From assembly GCA_973895155.1 (NCBI GenBank), contig OZ316899.1, forward strand, positions 1,302,001-1,366,000: DNA of 64,000 nucleotides, given 5' to 3'. Positions within the stretch are counted from its first letter, which is position 1. Every line of letters starts with the position of its first letter. Source of the stretch: Marsupella aquatica. Lineage: Eukaryota > Marchantiophyta. Position numbers and translations under genes: made by a program. The notes beneath the pieces were generated by a model. It was not told the DNA's origin, ran no database searches, and saw only the letters and a program-made list of their open reading frames with translations. Below are positions 49,110 to 60,021 of the stretch, piece by piece.

Positions 49110-52100
49110 ATGACAATATTGGAGAAGCTCCAATTCCCATTGCTCGCAACAGATGGCGACAATTATTTATCTTGGGCACAGAATACAGAAATTGTTCTCA
49201 ACATGAAAGGCCTCGGCGACATTATCTTAGCAGATATCAATGGCACATTACAACAAAAGGCTCAAGCACTGTATATCATTCGCCATCACCTCGTTGCCGA
49301 ACTACAACTTGAATACCTTACAGAGTTTAATCCCCGAGCCCTATGGGACGCTCTCAAATTGAGGTTCGACCATCTGCATCTAATTTCCCTACCAGCTGCA
49401 TGAAATGAATGGATTCATTTACGAGTTCTAGACTACCCTACAATTGCCAAATTCAATAGCGCCTTATTTCGGATAACTGCTCAGCTAGCAGCCTGCGGTG
49501 AACCAATCGATGAAGCAGCAAAGATTGAAAAGACTCTTTCTACATTCTCGGCAGTGAACATGCAGTTATCGCAGATTTATAGACAACGCCATTTCACCCA
49601 ATTCTCAGATTTGATTGCAGTCATGCTCCTAGCTGAAAAGAATGACCTCCTCCTTTTGAGGAACTCTCGCGAGCGACCACCAGGCACGCTTCCTAAACCG
49701 GAAATACAATTCACGAATACCAATAGAGGTCATTCCTCTTACAATCGACCTCGTGGCCAATTTAATGGCAATCCAAGTCATTTCAATAAATTCCACAAGA
49801 GACAACAATTTCGCACAGACAAAGGGAAAATCTACAAGCCTCCCATGAATTCTTGGTATCGTAACCCCAATCATATGCCAAATAATCCTGCACAGGATTA
49901 TCCCACAAATAATCAGCCCAAGTGTTTCCGTTGCGGTGGGACAGGGCATATCCAAAAGAATTGCAGAGTTCAAGCTCACCTAGTCAAACTATACCAGGCC
50001 ACCCTCACAACATCCAACACCTTAACAGCCGCACATCACTTGGAGATCGATGACGATCTCTCCAAATACACGGTTGCACCTCCCCCACCAGAGGTTCATA
50101 TAGTATCCCATGAAACGAATGACACATCTCTCGCCGGTGCTGATATTTGCATTCTTGACAGCGGCACTTCTCACTCAATCCTAAAAGACAAATGTTATTT
50201 CCAGCACATATACCCATCAAATAGACCTGTGACTACTATCACAGGTATAAACCAATTAGAGGAAGGCCATGGACCTGCCCAACTTGCCCTTCCTCAAGGC
50301 ACAACCATTAAAATTGCATCTGCCATATATGCCCCACTCGCAACACGGAACTTACTAAGTTTCCATGATGTCCGCCAAAACAACCTCCATATACGCTCTG
50401 CACCCGACAACCACATAAACTCTCTACAGATTTTTTGAGAAACTGATAATGGCCCTATTACACTAGAGACATTACCACTCCATCCCCCCGGCGTTTATGC
50501 CACTAAGATCATGTCTTACAATTCCCAACGACAACAATTATCCCCCACAGAATTATGGCATATCCGCCTCGGCCACCCAGGCCCAGGGATGTACCATAAA
50601 ATTATGAAGGACACCATTGGCATACCAAAAGGAGTACACCCATCCACGAAGTTAGACACTTGCATCCCCTGTGCACAAGGCAAATTTATCACTCATCTAG
50701 CTTCCACTAAAAACACCTATCAAATCCCTGACTTCCTCTCACAGATCAATGTGGACGTCTGCGGACCTATTGATCCACCGAGTGGACCATTTAGGTTTTT
50801 CCTAGTAATGATATGCTCCTCAACCAAATGGTCCTCTGTTTCTTTAATTTCCACAAGAAACCTTGTCTTTGCCAGACTGCTAACACAACTTATACGTCTT
50901 CGCACTCAATTCCCTGACTCTCCTACCAAAATAATTCGAATTGATAATGCTGGCGAATTTACATCACCAGCATTCGATGACTTCTGTCAAGTCCTGGGCA
51001 TCACAATTCAATACTCAGTACCATATGTACATTTCCAGAATGGTACTGCAGAGGCATTAATAAAACATTTACAGATGATCTCGAGACCTATGCTATTACA
51101 GACACAACTCCCACTTACAGCCTGGGGACATGCTATACTCCATGGCGCTGCACTACTGCGATATAGACCATCGGCTTTTAATATTTACACACCACACCAA
51201 CTAGCATATGGCTCTATACCAGATATTACACACCTGAAAGTGTTTGGCTGCCTTGTTCTAGTACCCATTCTTGGCCCCAAGCACACCAAGATGGGACCAC
51301 AGCGTCGACGTGGCATATATATTGGCTACGACTCTCCCTCGATAATAAGGTATCTCGAACCCACCACTGCTGATGTGTTTCGAGCTCGATACCAGGACTG
51401 TAAATTATGTGAAGAAATCTTCCCAACACTTCTAACTCCAGCACAACTCTCCAAACAACCTGTCTCAACACACACATTAGAATGGACAACAAAGGATCCA
51501 TTCTGGAATGATCCTCGTACTCAATTGACAAACGATGAAGTGAAACGCATTCTGAATCTCCATCAAATTATGGAGAAAATACCTGACGCATTTAATGATG
51601 CTACAAATGTAACGAAATCACATATAGAAGCAGCCAATACTCCTATGAGAATTCATATACCAGATACTTGAGCCACAGACCTCGCTCCCAAGGCTAAGCG
51701 AGGTAGACCTTCAGGTTCCAAAGACTCTAGACCACGGCAAAAGACACCTGTATCAACACATTTATCCTTACAATTACCGCCAATTATACAGGATGACAAT
51801 GAAGAAATCTCCATCCACTATATGCATACTGGACATTTATGGCATCGCAATTTAACTAAACCAGATGAGCATTTTGCTTTTCTTATATCCCAGATATAAC
51901 TAAAGATTTACCAGACCCTTGGACAATTAAAGAAGCACAACAACGACCAGACTGGCCCAAATGGAACTCTGCTATTAACTCCGAGCTTGATTCTCTGATA
52001 TCTCGTCAAGTTTTTGGAGAACTCCGAGTCGTCCCTGTTGCACAACACCTAACTGGGTATAGGATTATATTGATACGCAAACATAATGCCGCAGGTGAAG

Positions 52101-53781
52101 TAATCCGCTACAAAGCCAGACTTGTGGCTAGAGGCTACACGCAAATATATGGCAAAGATTACGACCTTACTCATTCACCGGTCATGGACTCCATTACCTA
52201 CCAATATCTGATTGCTTTTGCCCTCACACATCAAATTCGTATGCATCTTATGGAGGTGGTAACTGCTTACCTTTACGGTATACTTGATACTGACATACAA
52301 ATGCAAGCTCCACCTGAATTAATTCAGAGGGTAATTTTCCACATTAAGGGGGAGCATACAACCTCCCCAACCCCGGACCTAAAGTCGGGTATTGTAAGAT
52401 TGTCCCTACACAGGACTTTAAGGACCACCTCATTCACTCAGGCCAGATGATACCTGCTGAAATACATGACTCATCAGCGGTCCAAAATAACAAGGCCCAG
52501 CAAATTGCTAATGGTGAACAGTCAGCGGATTCACCATTGAATTATACTGACTTACTCGCTGAGGTAAATCCTGTTCACCACATAATCAATAAAGCCAAGA
52601 AATCAGAGAAAGCATTTGCTGTACAGGTTCTTAGGTCACTCTATGGTTTAAAACAGAGTGGTCGCATCTGGTATAAACATTTCCGTGCTGAGATGCTTGC
52701 ACTTGGTTTCGTGAATGAGGACATTGCTCCTTGCCTTTTTATCAAAAGACATGGCACTGAATTTATAATCATAGCCATATATGTCGACGACATTAACCTA
52801 ATGGGTACTAAACTCATTATGGATCAAACCATTACCACACTTAAGAGCATATTCGAAATGAAGGATATTGGTCAACCCCTATTTTGTATTGGCATTCAAT
52901 TCAAACATTTATCCAGCGGTATTCTTATTCATCAATCTACATATACCAGAAAACTATTAAAACAATTCAACATGGACAAAAGCTATCCAGTCACGACACC
53001 TATGGAAATTCGATCTTCGAACACATCCAGAGATCTATATAAGCGCAGGACCGAACACGAACCAATCTTGGGCCCAGAGAAACCTTACCTCTCTGCTATA
53101 GGAGCCTTGATGTACCTGGCGAATCAAACTCGCCCAGGCATCTCTTTCGCTGTCCACTTGCTTGCCCGCCACAGCTCCCAACCGACTATTAGACATTGGA
53201 ATGGCATTAAGAGGATACTGCGCTACCTTCAAGGTACAATTGACACTGGCCTCTATTACCCTAAAGATGTGCCTAACGAATTGATTGGTTACGCAGATGC
53301 AGGTTACCTTACAGACCCCGATGATGCGAAATCCCAGACGGGATATGTATTTCTACAAGGACATACAGCCATATCCTGGAAAAGTACCAAGCAGACTTTG
53401 ACGACCACATCCTCCAACCACGCGAAAATCATAGCACTATACGAAGCCAGCCGAGAATACCTGTGGCTTCGACAGCTTATCAATCACATCCAGTCGTCTA
53501 CAGGCCATGCAATTCTTACCAAGCCTACTATCATCTACGAGGATAACAAGCCTTGTGTTGATCAGATAGTTAAAGGCTTTATCAAGGGCGACCGAATCAA
53601 ACATATTGCCCCCAAATTTTTCCACACGCATGAACAGCACGGGGACCAAATCAACGTTCAATGGATACCTTCTAAAGATAATCGTGCTGACCTTTTTACG
53701 AAGCCCTTACCTCACATTCTTCACAAAGCGCATTCGACTGGAATAAGCCTCCGTAGATTATCGGACTTCACTGCAATCTGA
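49110..53781 (+). pseudogene. Copia-2 Gag-Pol polyprotein
   Basis: Gag from 49,110 (TDGDNYLSWAQNTEIVLNMK) runs through a CCHC knuckle CFRCGGTGHIQKNC (about 49,923-49,965). Protease has ICILDSGTSHSIL. The integrase zinc finger has HIRLGHPG...CIPCAQGK, and the core has NVDVCGP, RIDNAGEFTS and QNGTAEALIK (D, D, E). Reverse transcriptase has RYKARLVARGYTQIYGKDYD, VVTAYLYG and YVDD at 52,779-52,790. RNase H has KSQTGYVFLQGHTAISWKS, HIAPKFFHTHE and NRADLFTKPLP. In-frame TGA codons at 49,401, 50,436 and 51,669, plus frameshifts near 51,890 and in 52,330-52,450, break it. Frames 49,110, 49,554 and 50,511 are in one phase. All listed catalytic residues are intact, so damage is confined to stops and shifts. 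Confidence 0.95.
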
Positions 53782-54144
53782 CTTCCCCACCTCTTCCATA
53801 AACTTCTTACTCCATTGCGACACGACAATACTTTTTTTCCCCACGACACCTTCTCTGTTCTATGCATATTCTACTGAACGTATGTTCTCCATACTCGACC
53901 ATTTCAACACATCCTATCGAATACTCGTTTAGATTTAGCCATACATGATTACACTCCTGCCCACCTATTCTTACTAGTTTTAACTCATTACATGTAAGGT
54001 AGTGACACTCTTTTTACCCCAGAAGAAAGCAGGGGGTTTTTAATGAGGTCATACCCCAATGAGTTTTTCCATTATATTCAGAACTAGGCTTAAATTTATT
54101 TCCAAAATGGTTACTTTAAGAAACATAAAGTAACCAAGGGGGAG

Positions 54145-54334
54145 TGTTAGAATATATTTAACCCTTAGTCCATATGATGATACAAAGAGGTATGCAATAC
54201 CTAGATATAAAGAGACACAAGACTAGGAGAGGGTAGTTACAACTACCCCAATGTACAACATAAAATAAGCCACATTGGCTTAAAGGAAAATCAATCATCT
54301 TTTGTTGGTGTATGCATATTTTCATAGTTTAACA
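54145..54334 (+). repeat. Copia-2 3' LTR
   Basis: 190 bp, one mismatch to the 5' LTR, followed by CAAAT. Confidence 0.96.
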
Positions 54335-54339
54335 CAAAT

Positions 54340-55121
54340 GACGTTTAACATACCAAGCTATTGTACAGTTCGACTGTCAAAAAAGCTCCCCTCAATTTGA
54401 ACTTCCTTCACTACCTTGGCTGTGTTGCCAACAAAGCTCCTTTCGAACCTCCTCCACTGACTGCCGATGTCTAGCTTCAAGCTATTTCACAATGAAAGCT
54501 CCCCTGTATTCTCAATGGTTTGAACGAGAGTCCTCTAAATCAATTGCGACCAATGTGACTCAATGCGTCCATGGAAGGTAGACCTCAGATTATCTTGCTA
54601 GCCATCGTTGCTCTCCCTTCCTCACCCGACATTGAAACGTTCACTACTTTCTGATTTCGGCAACTATGGTTTTCAAGCTCGGTTTTCACCATCAAAAAGT
54701 TTGAGCAATTGTGGAATTCTGATAAAACTTGCCGCGTCTGCAAGTCCTTACCACTATTGTCATTGTCGCGGCTAGGATGGAAGGACTCAGAGTCCTTGTT
54801 TTCAAATAGTCCTTGACAACGCGGGATAATAGGACATAATTATCGTCCACTTTCCAAAGTCAATTCAAGCAGGCTACTTCCTCGAGGACATTTATTAAAC
54901 ACTTCTCGCATGTAAGTACTTTATGACTTAAATTAGAGTTCTAGGCTACTAAATCCAAAAATGGTTATAATGGAATCATTTCTCAATCATTTAATTCTAG
55001 CCTTTGATCTGTGAATTTTCAATCTTGGCCATTGAGGGATATGTTGCACATTTAATGCAACATGGAAAGGACTTGAGTCCTTGTCTAGGAGAAAAAAGGA
55101 CAAAAATGGTAGTCCTCAATC
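54340..55121. other. Intergenic, no gene recognised
   Basis: Continues the flank interrupted by Copia-2. No ORF or repeat of note. Confidence 0.45.
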
Positions 55122-56407
55122 ATGCAATCCACCAAGTCCTACTCCACTCCAATCAGTGTGTAGCTGAAATGGTCGTCCCGAAACGGGTCTTCTCAAAATA
55201 GGTGTTGACACCAATCTTTCCTTCAATTCTTGGAAAGCATGCTCTTGGTCGTCACCCCAAATCCACTCCTGGTCCAACTTAGTGAGTATAGTTAAAGGCT
55301 TGGCAAGTTGGCTAAATCCTTTAACATACCATCTATAATAGCTCGCCAATCCCAAGAATGCACGAACTCTACTCGCATCAGCAGGACGAGGAATCTGTGT
55401 AATGGCCTCCACCTTAGTCTCTTGCACGCCCAATCCTCCTGGGTAGATAGTGTAGCCCAAATACTCAATTTTGTCTTGGAAGAACTTACATTTGCCAGGA
55501 TGGAGTTTCAACCCATGTTCTCTCAATCTCTCCAACACAATCTGCAAGTGTCTCTGATGTTCTTCCACCGTATCAAAATAGACCAAAATGTCGTCAATGT
55601 AACATCTCACAAAATCCAAACCTGCAAGAATTTGATCCATAACTCTTTGGAATTCAGCTAGTGCATTCTTCAACCCAAATGGTAAGAACAACCACTGATA
55701 CAAATGATCTTTGCCATAAGAATCAATTCCCCAAAATGTTGTCTTGGATCTATCAGAATGCCTAATTGGCAACTGATGGTACCCCGCCTTGAGGTCCAAC
55801 GAACTAAATATCTTTGCATGCTCCACAGCATCAAAGATCTCCTCGGTGTGGGCATGGCATATTGATCAGATTTTGTCTGACGATTAATAGGTCGATAATC
55901 ACCACACATTCGCCTATCTGTGTAATTGCCATGCACATCCTTCTTGGCTGGCATCACTGTGGCAGATGCATACTCCCCGTATGAGATCTCCACCAAACCA
56001 GCCTCCAACAAATCTTGAGTTCTACTCTGGATCAAAGCCCTCTTCATGTCACTATATCGATATGGTCGTCGAAAGATTGGCGCATCACTAGCCAATTTGA
56101 TTTGAATACCAGGACCCTTCAATGTCCCTAAATCCTTCATACTAAATGCAAAACAATTCCAATAATTCTTCAAGAATTGATGCATGCAACGGCTCTCCCT
56201 CCTGGTCAACTTAGGACCAATCTGTGATTGCCAACTCTCCATCAAAGCTATGACATCTTCCTTTGGAGTTGAAGAGGCCACAAGCCGTGGGCTGTGACTC
56301 TCCATCAAAGCAGTGACGTCTTCCTTGGGAGTTGAAGAGGCCACAAGCCGTGGGCTGTGACTCTCCATCAAAACTATGATGTCTTCCTTTGGAGATGAAG
56401 AGGCCAC
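55116..56407 (-). pseudogene. Gypsy reverse transcriptase
   Basis: Two overlapping minus frames. 56,407-55,840 carries the front of the domain: RRPYRYSDMKRALIQ, QDLLEAGLVEISYGEYASAT, VMPAKKD and RMCGDYRPINRQT. 55,826-55,122 carries IFSSLDLKAGYHQLPI, LPFGLKNALAEFQRVMDQIL, the YIDDILVYF active site, HPGKCKFFQDKIEYLGYTI, AFLGLASYYRWYVKGF and the first strand of RNase H. A frameshift near 55,840 separates them. Motif order and content are typical Ty3/Gypsy. The frame ends at a TGA right after DWSGVGLGGLHD, where family members continue into RNase H. Confidence 0.9.
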
Positions 56408-56423
56408 AAGCCGTGGGCTGTGG
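56235..56423 (-). repeat. Three 63-bp tandem repeats in Gypsy linker
   Basis: Three near-identical in-frame copies (start about 56,235, 56,298 and 56,361) encode SPRLVASSTPKEDVTALMES plus one residue, just before the reverse transcriptase. Confidence 0.9.
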
Positions 56424-56828
56424 ATGGAAGAGTCAGTCGCTCATTGCTATTCATCAATAGTTTGAGCAACCTTCTTCTGCTCAACAATATGTTCTGCCTT
56501 GGCCAATCCTGCCATAGGTCTATCAATTGTTTGCTCGCCCCCAGCTGTGACCGCTACTGTCTCAGTAGGCCGCAAGCTCACCAATGGACGATCTGTAACA
56601 TTAGAACTATGCATTATTTTGCAATTGTTCAGCTAATCCCAAGCTGATAATCCAAGTCAAGCAATTGAAATCCATGGCTTGACCAAGGACCTGACAACGT
56701 GAATGCTCTGACACCGAGGCCACTGCCGTGGTGCTGGTAAAAAATCCTATAGCCCGCTCTCTCTCATTAGTGGTAGGCTCTACTAGTCATTGTAGAGTTG
56801 TATCCCACACAAGTCCAGGGCCACTTGC

Positions 56829-57460
56829 TCAAAATGCGTATGAAGCAGAATGGCTCACAAAAGTGGGTAATGCACAACGCGGACGCCCAACAACATTCAC
56901 CACTGCCAATGGTGGTCGATCAGATTGGGTAACACTTTGTGCACGACGCCCTGGATCCAAAATACTATCCACCACTAAGGTTGTTGAGCGAGGTACACCA
57001 TCAAATGCTCGCTTTAAGACCTCACATGGTATCAAGTTAGTCCACCATAATCGTGGGCGATGTGCACGAGAACCCACACGTGCAGCATCCAATAACACAG
57101 CAGGTCCAATCCAAGATCGCACTTGATGAACACTAGCAACAATTCGATGATGATCATCACCCAATAGTGGGACATTCTCCAAAATGTATGTAGGAGAATG
57201 TGTCTGATGCATTTGGAGATGGCGCAACACCCATAACATCTCCCAAAATAATGCAGATCTTGGATCATGAAATCCATGTCCAATTCCAGCCCGAGATTGA
57301 CCCTGACATGGCCAACCCGCAATCACCAAATCAATGGGGCCAACACAATCCAAATGATCCGCCCCCAATAATGAAATATCATCAGGCAATGCATGCTGAT
57401 AGCCACGAACGGCATCCACTGGCAACAAATGTGGATAACGTTCCACCACCTACTGCCACA
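56829..57460 (-). pseudogene. Retrotransposon C5 cytosine methyltransferase domain
   Basis: Catalytic part of a DNA (cytosine-5) methyltransferase. In the 206-codon frame: GPIDLVIAGWPCQGQSRAG has the PCQ catalytic cysteine at residue 48 (about 57,306-57,308), HDPRSALFWEML follows, TYILENVPLLGD has the ENV motif (91-93), and AARVGSRAHRPRLWWTNL is the motif VIII region. After it come a short target-recognition-like stretch and RPRCALPTFVSHSASYAF. The SAM-binding motif I (F-x-G-x-G) should precede it by about 45 residues but is absent: the upstream phase reads SPLDTTPIVWQ, a stop, then VVERYPHLLPVD. So a deletion removed motif I, and this copy should be inactive. Alternative: a closely related host methyltransferase is unlikely given the protease and reverse transcriptase on either side in the same orientation. 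Confidence 0.85.
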
Positions 57461-57604
57461 CAATAGGAGTGGTATCCAATGGTGAAAGGGTCACCGGTCC
57501 ATCTGCAAAAGACTGTTGTGCTCCTGACTCCGGTGTAAAAGCATGACGCCAGGCATCATGTATCAATTGGGCCGCATTTTGTTGCAAGGCCTCTCCAGTA
57601 CCCC

Positions 57605-58631
57605 ATACTAGTGCCACAATAGTATCAACAGGTAATCACCCATCATGTGTTCCTCATGTGGCTCCTCCATTGCTGGAATATCTACTGCATGTGCATTACC
57701 TTCAATCAACTCATCAGATCCAGTAATCAAACTATTAAATGCTGCCAAAGACAATGGTGCAGATTTAGGACCTCCCACAGGTCCACTAAATTGCACTGGA
57801 AATTGGCTCAATTGAGCATCTCTAGATTGCCAATGGGGTTGATACGACACCAACTCATCCCAAATCAAGAACAAATCCCATAGGATAAAGTACTGTACAT
57901 CCCACTAACACATCATATGATTCAGCCTTAGTCAAAATAGCTTGAGCCTCGATCCGTGAGTTATCCTTTGGATGATCCTCTTGAATCCTAAGTTCAAGTG
58001 CTCGTCTGCTGATATGTTGTTTGGGTGTAGGTCCTCCCAATGAAGTCTGAATGGGAAAGGGACACTCCTCCAAATCATTTGGACGCAATCCCAATCCTTG
58101 TATCGCAGACTTACCCAACATCAAGGGCTGAGCACCAGTATCCAGTAACACTCATTCTGGCTGGTATATCGCTCCAAAAGGCCCAACTAATTGGAAGATA
58201 CCACTCCGATTATCCAATGATACCACACTAGGTTTAAACCTAGTTCTCTCAAAGGCAGGGCGTGCTGGTAACTCCATCAACCTCGCCGCTGCTGCTTGCC
58301 ATGTTTCACCACTAGCAATAGGTGGAATCAACTCCACAACTTCAGATTTATGCATTGTCTCTGCACGAGAAGCAACAACTGGAGTGTCTTCACATAATGT
58401 GGCCACCAATCTGAACACTTCAGCTGGACTAACTCCCAATGTCATATTTTTTGCTGAAAATAACGGGGGGCAATGGTCATTCAAAGTTGTCATAGAAAAC
58501 ACAAAGCGATTCTTCAACTCCAAAGCAAATTTTCTCTGATTTTCTTCCAAAGCGATATTTTGCTGAAAGTGATTCTTCTGTCCAAACTCAATCTTCTTCA
58601 ACTTCTTCCAGAACTTTCTTTTAGAGATCAC
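57605..58631 (-). pseudogene. Gypsy Gag-linker and aspartic protease
   Basis: The frame 58,631-58,152 is a helical Lys/Glu-rich front followed by ETWQAAAARLMELPARPAFE and GIFQLVGPFGAIYQPE. After an in-frame TGA (58,152-58,154) the same phase continues with VLLDTGAQPLMLGKSAI, the D-T-G active site of a retroviral-type aspartic protease, and YDVLVGCTVLYPMGF near its end. Frame 57,874-57,608 follows in another phase (WDELVSYQPHWQSRDAQLSQ). The TGA is again in a place where CGA arginine is plausible. The protease has the D-T-G triad and a plausible flap, about 110 residues. Confidence 0.75.
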
Positions 58632-58640
58632 AACAGGTTC

Positions 58641-58857
58641 AAGGATGGTTGATTGCTTTGAATATATTGGCTCTAAATGATGTCAAAAAGTTTAAAAGTT
58701 TATCAGTTTTACCACATATCTCCATATTGCCATTCCACATAACCCCCTTCTCAAATGTGAAGCGACCTCGCAAACACCATCATCTTCTAGGGCCACGCCT
58801 TATTTGGGGAGGCTGTGCCAAAGTATAAATATCCAGTATAGTATACTCAATATCACT
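58641..58857. other. 5' flank of Gypsy fragment
   Basis: No LTR or primer site recognised. Probable leader or unrelated DNA. Confidence 0.35.
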
Positions 58858-59460
58858 TGTCATGCGGACACACATCCATACACAACTCACATCGCGGCAC
58901 ACCATGTAAACAAGAAAACAGATAATCACACAATACACAACACATGTACGCCAAAATCCATAACAATCTCTCGCAAAACGGGACCCCGCTGCAAGGTATC
59001 ACTAGGTCGAGCCAAACTCACCCGCTAGCCATGCGGGACTCCAAGTCTATACATATAGCAGAACCCTGCCAATGTTGCTCTACATGCCAACCAATATACA
59101 CTCTCTCTCTCTCTCACCATAGCCACACTCACATGAGCTCTACTAGTGCCGAGAGGCTCAACTTGGAGGAATGAGGAGCTAATCTCTCATTCTCCAAGGT
59201 ATACCCCCATGGCACAAAGACATGGTAACCTGGGTGAAGAGGTCACCCCTACCAGGTGACCTGCTATGCCAGGTCACCCTCCCAAACTCACAACACAATC
59301 ATGTGCAACCAACAAAGTTGCAACTCAAATGCAACATGGGGTGACAGCTGTCGTGCGGACACACATCCATACACAACTCACATCGCGACACATCATGTAA
59401 ACAAGAAAACAGATAATCACACAACACACAACACATGTACGTCAAAATCCATAACCGCCC
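58858..59460 (+). repeat. Direct repeat pair, ~110 bp, 490 bp apart
   Basis: Copies at 58,858-58,970 and 59,349-59,460 share GCGGACACACATCCATACAC and ACATGTACGxCAAAATCCAT, about 94% identical by eye. A CT microsatellite (59,099-59,115) and a GGTCACC/GGTGACC-rich patch (59,225-59,275) lie between. They could be the remains of a tandem ~490-bp duplication or of a short LTR-like pair, but no TG...CA ends were found. Confidence 0.8.
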
Positions 59461-60021
59461 TCCTAGCTGGTGGTTAGGTCCCGCTAACTACAGCTAGCCC
59501 AAAAACTAAAAGGAAGTATACACCTTTTGGGTGCACAATCAAGAGGCCGGGTGCAAAGGAGCCCCATTGTTAATCGCCTGCCTACAATCTATACTACCTA
59601 ATGAGTTTTATGCTAACTGAAGCCACTCTCTATCTACAATTGGGACACAACCACCATCCTTTAGGAACTGTGATACCTTGCCAGGATCACAAAGTACCTA
59701 GTTAAGCCTAAAATAATGGCTAAATAAAAATTAGTTAGATAGTATAAGGTAGAAATAAAGACCAAAGCCGATTACAACACGTCGTGGGGAGGATTGCGAT
59801 AGGATCGGATCCAACGGTTGTGATTAAGCGGGATTAGAGTTATGACCTAATCTGGGCTTGATCACACAAGCCATCGGGAGGCGGCTTTGCGGGGAGGGGA
59901 CCGACACTCTGTGTACTTGCTCATTCTCTTGTCGCTCGGGACCTAGGAAGGCGGAAGCAGCTGCCGATCAATTGAGGAAGGTGGGTAGGGAATTGCTCAA
60001 GCTCCTCTTTCATTCGGTGGA
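59461..60021. other. Upstream region of second large ORF
   Basis: Becomes GC-richer towards 60,021. No TATA box identified. No gene. Confidence 0.4.

Larger units (their letters stand above)
48762..54334 (+). mobile_element. Ty1/Copia element with near-identical LTRs
   Basis: 5,573 bp, flanked by CAAAT (48,757-48,761 and 54,335-54,339). LTRs of 190 bp (48,762-48,951 and 54,145-54,334), TGTTAG...TTTAACA, differ by a single base (GTATGTATA against GTATGCATA). Primer site TTATCAGCACG follows the 5' LTR; the purine tract AACCAAGGGGGAG precedes the 3' LTR. Gag, protease, integrase, reverse transcriptase and RNase H are present in Copia order on the plus strand, but at least three in-frame TGA codons and frameshifts interrupt the polyprotein. 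LTR identity says it inserted recently; the stops say it probably could not have made its own proteins. Confidence 0.97.
55122..58640 (-). mobile_element. Ty3/Gypsy fragment carrying a cytosine methyltransferase
   Basis: Minus-strand order: N-terminal Gag-linker (58,631 on), aspartic protease, spacer, C5 DNA methyltransferase domain, tandem linker repeats, reverse transcriptase. It stops abruptly at about 55,122 within the start of RNase H (DWSGVGLG), so RNase H and integrase are missing, and no LTR was identified. The protease-methyltransferase-reverse transcriptase order is unusual for Gypsy. Methyltransferases captured by Gypsy and Copia elements have been reported in some eukaryotes, including streptophytes (established knowledge from general literature). 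Confidence 0.88.

Noticed and set aside
56829-57449. Host DNA methyltransferase gene
   Set aside because: Flanked in the same orientation by Gypsy protease and reverse transcriptase, with no introns and no host-type regulatory domains.
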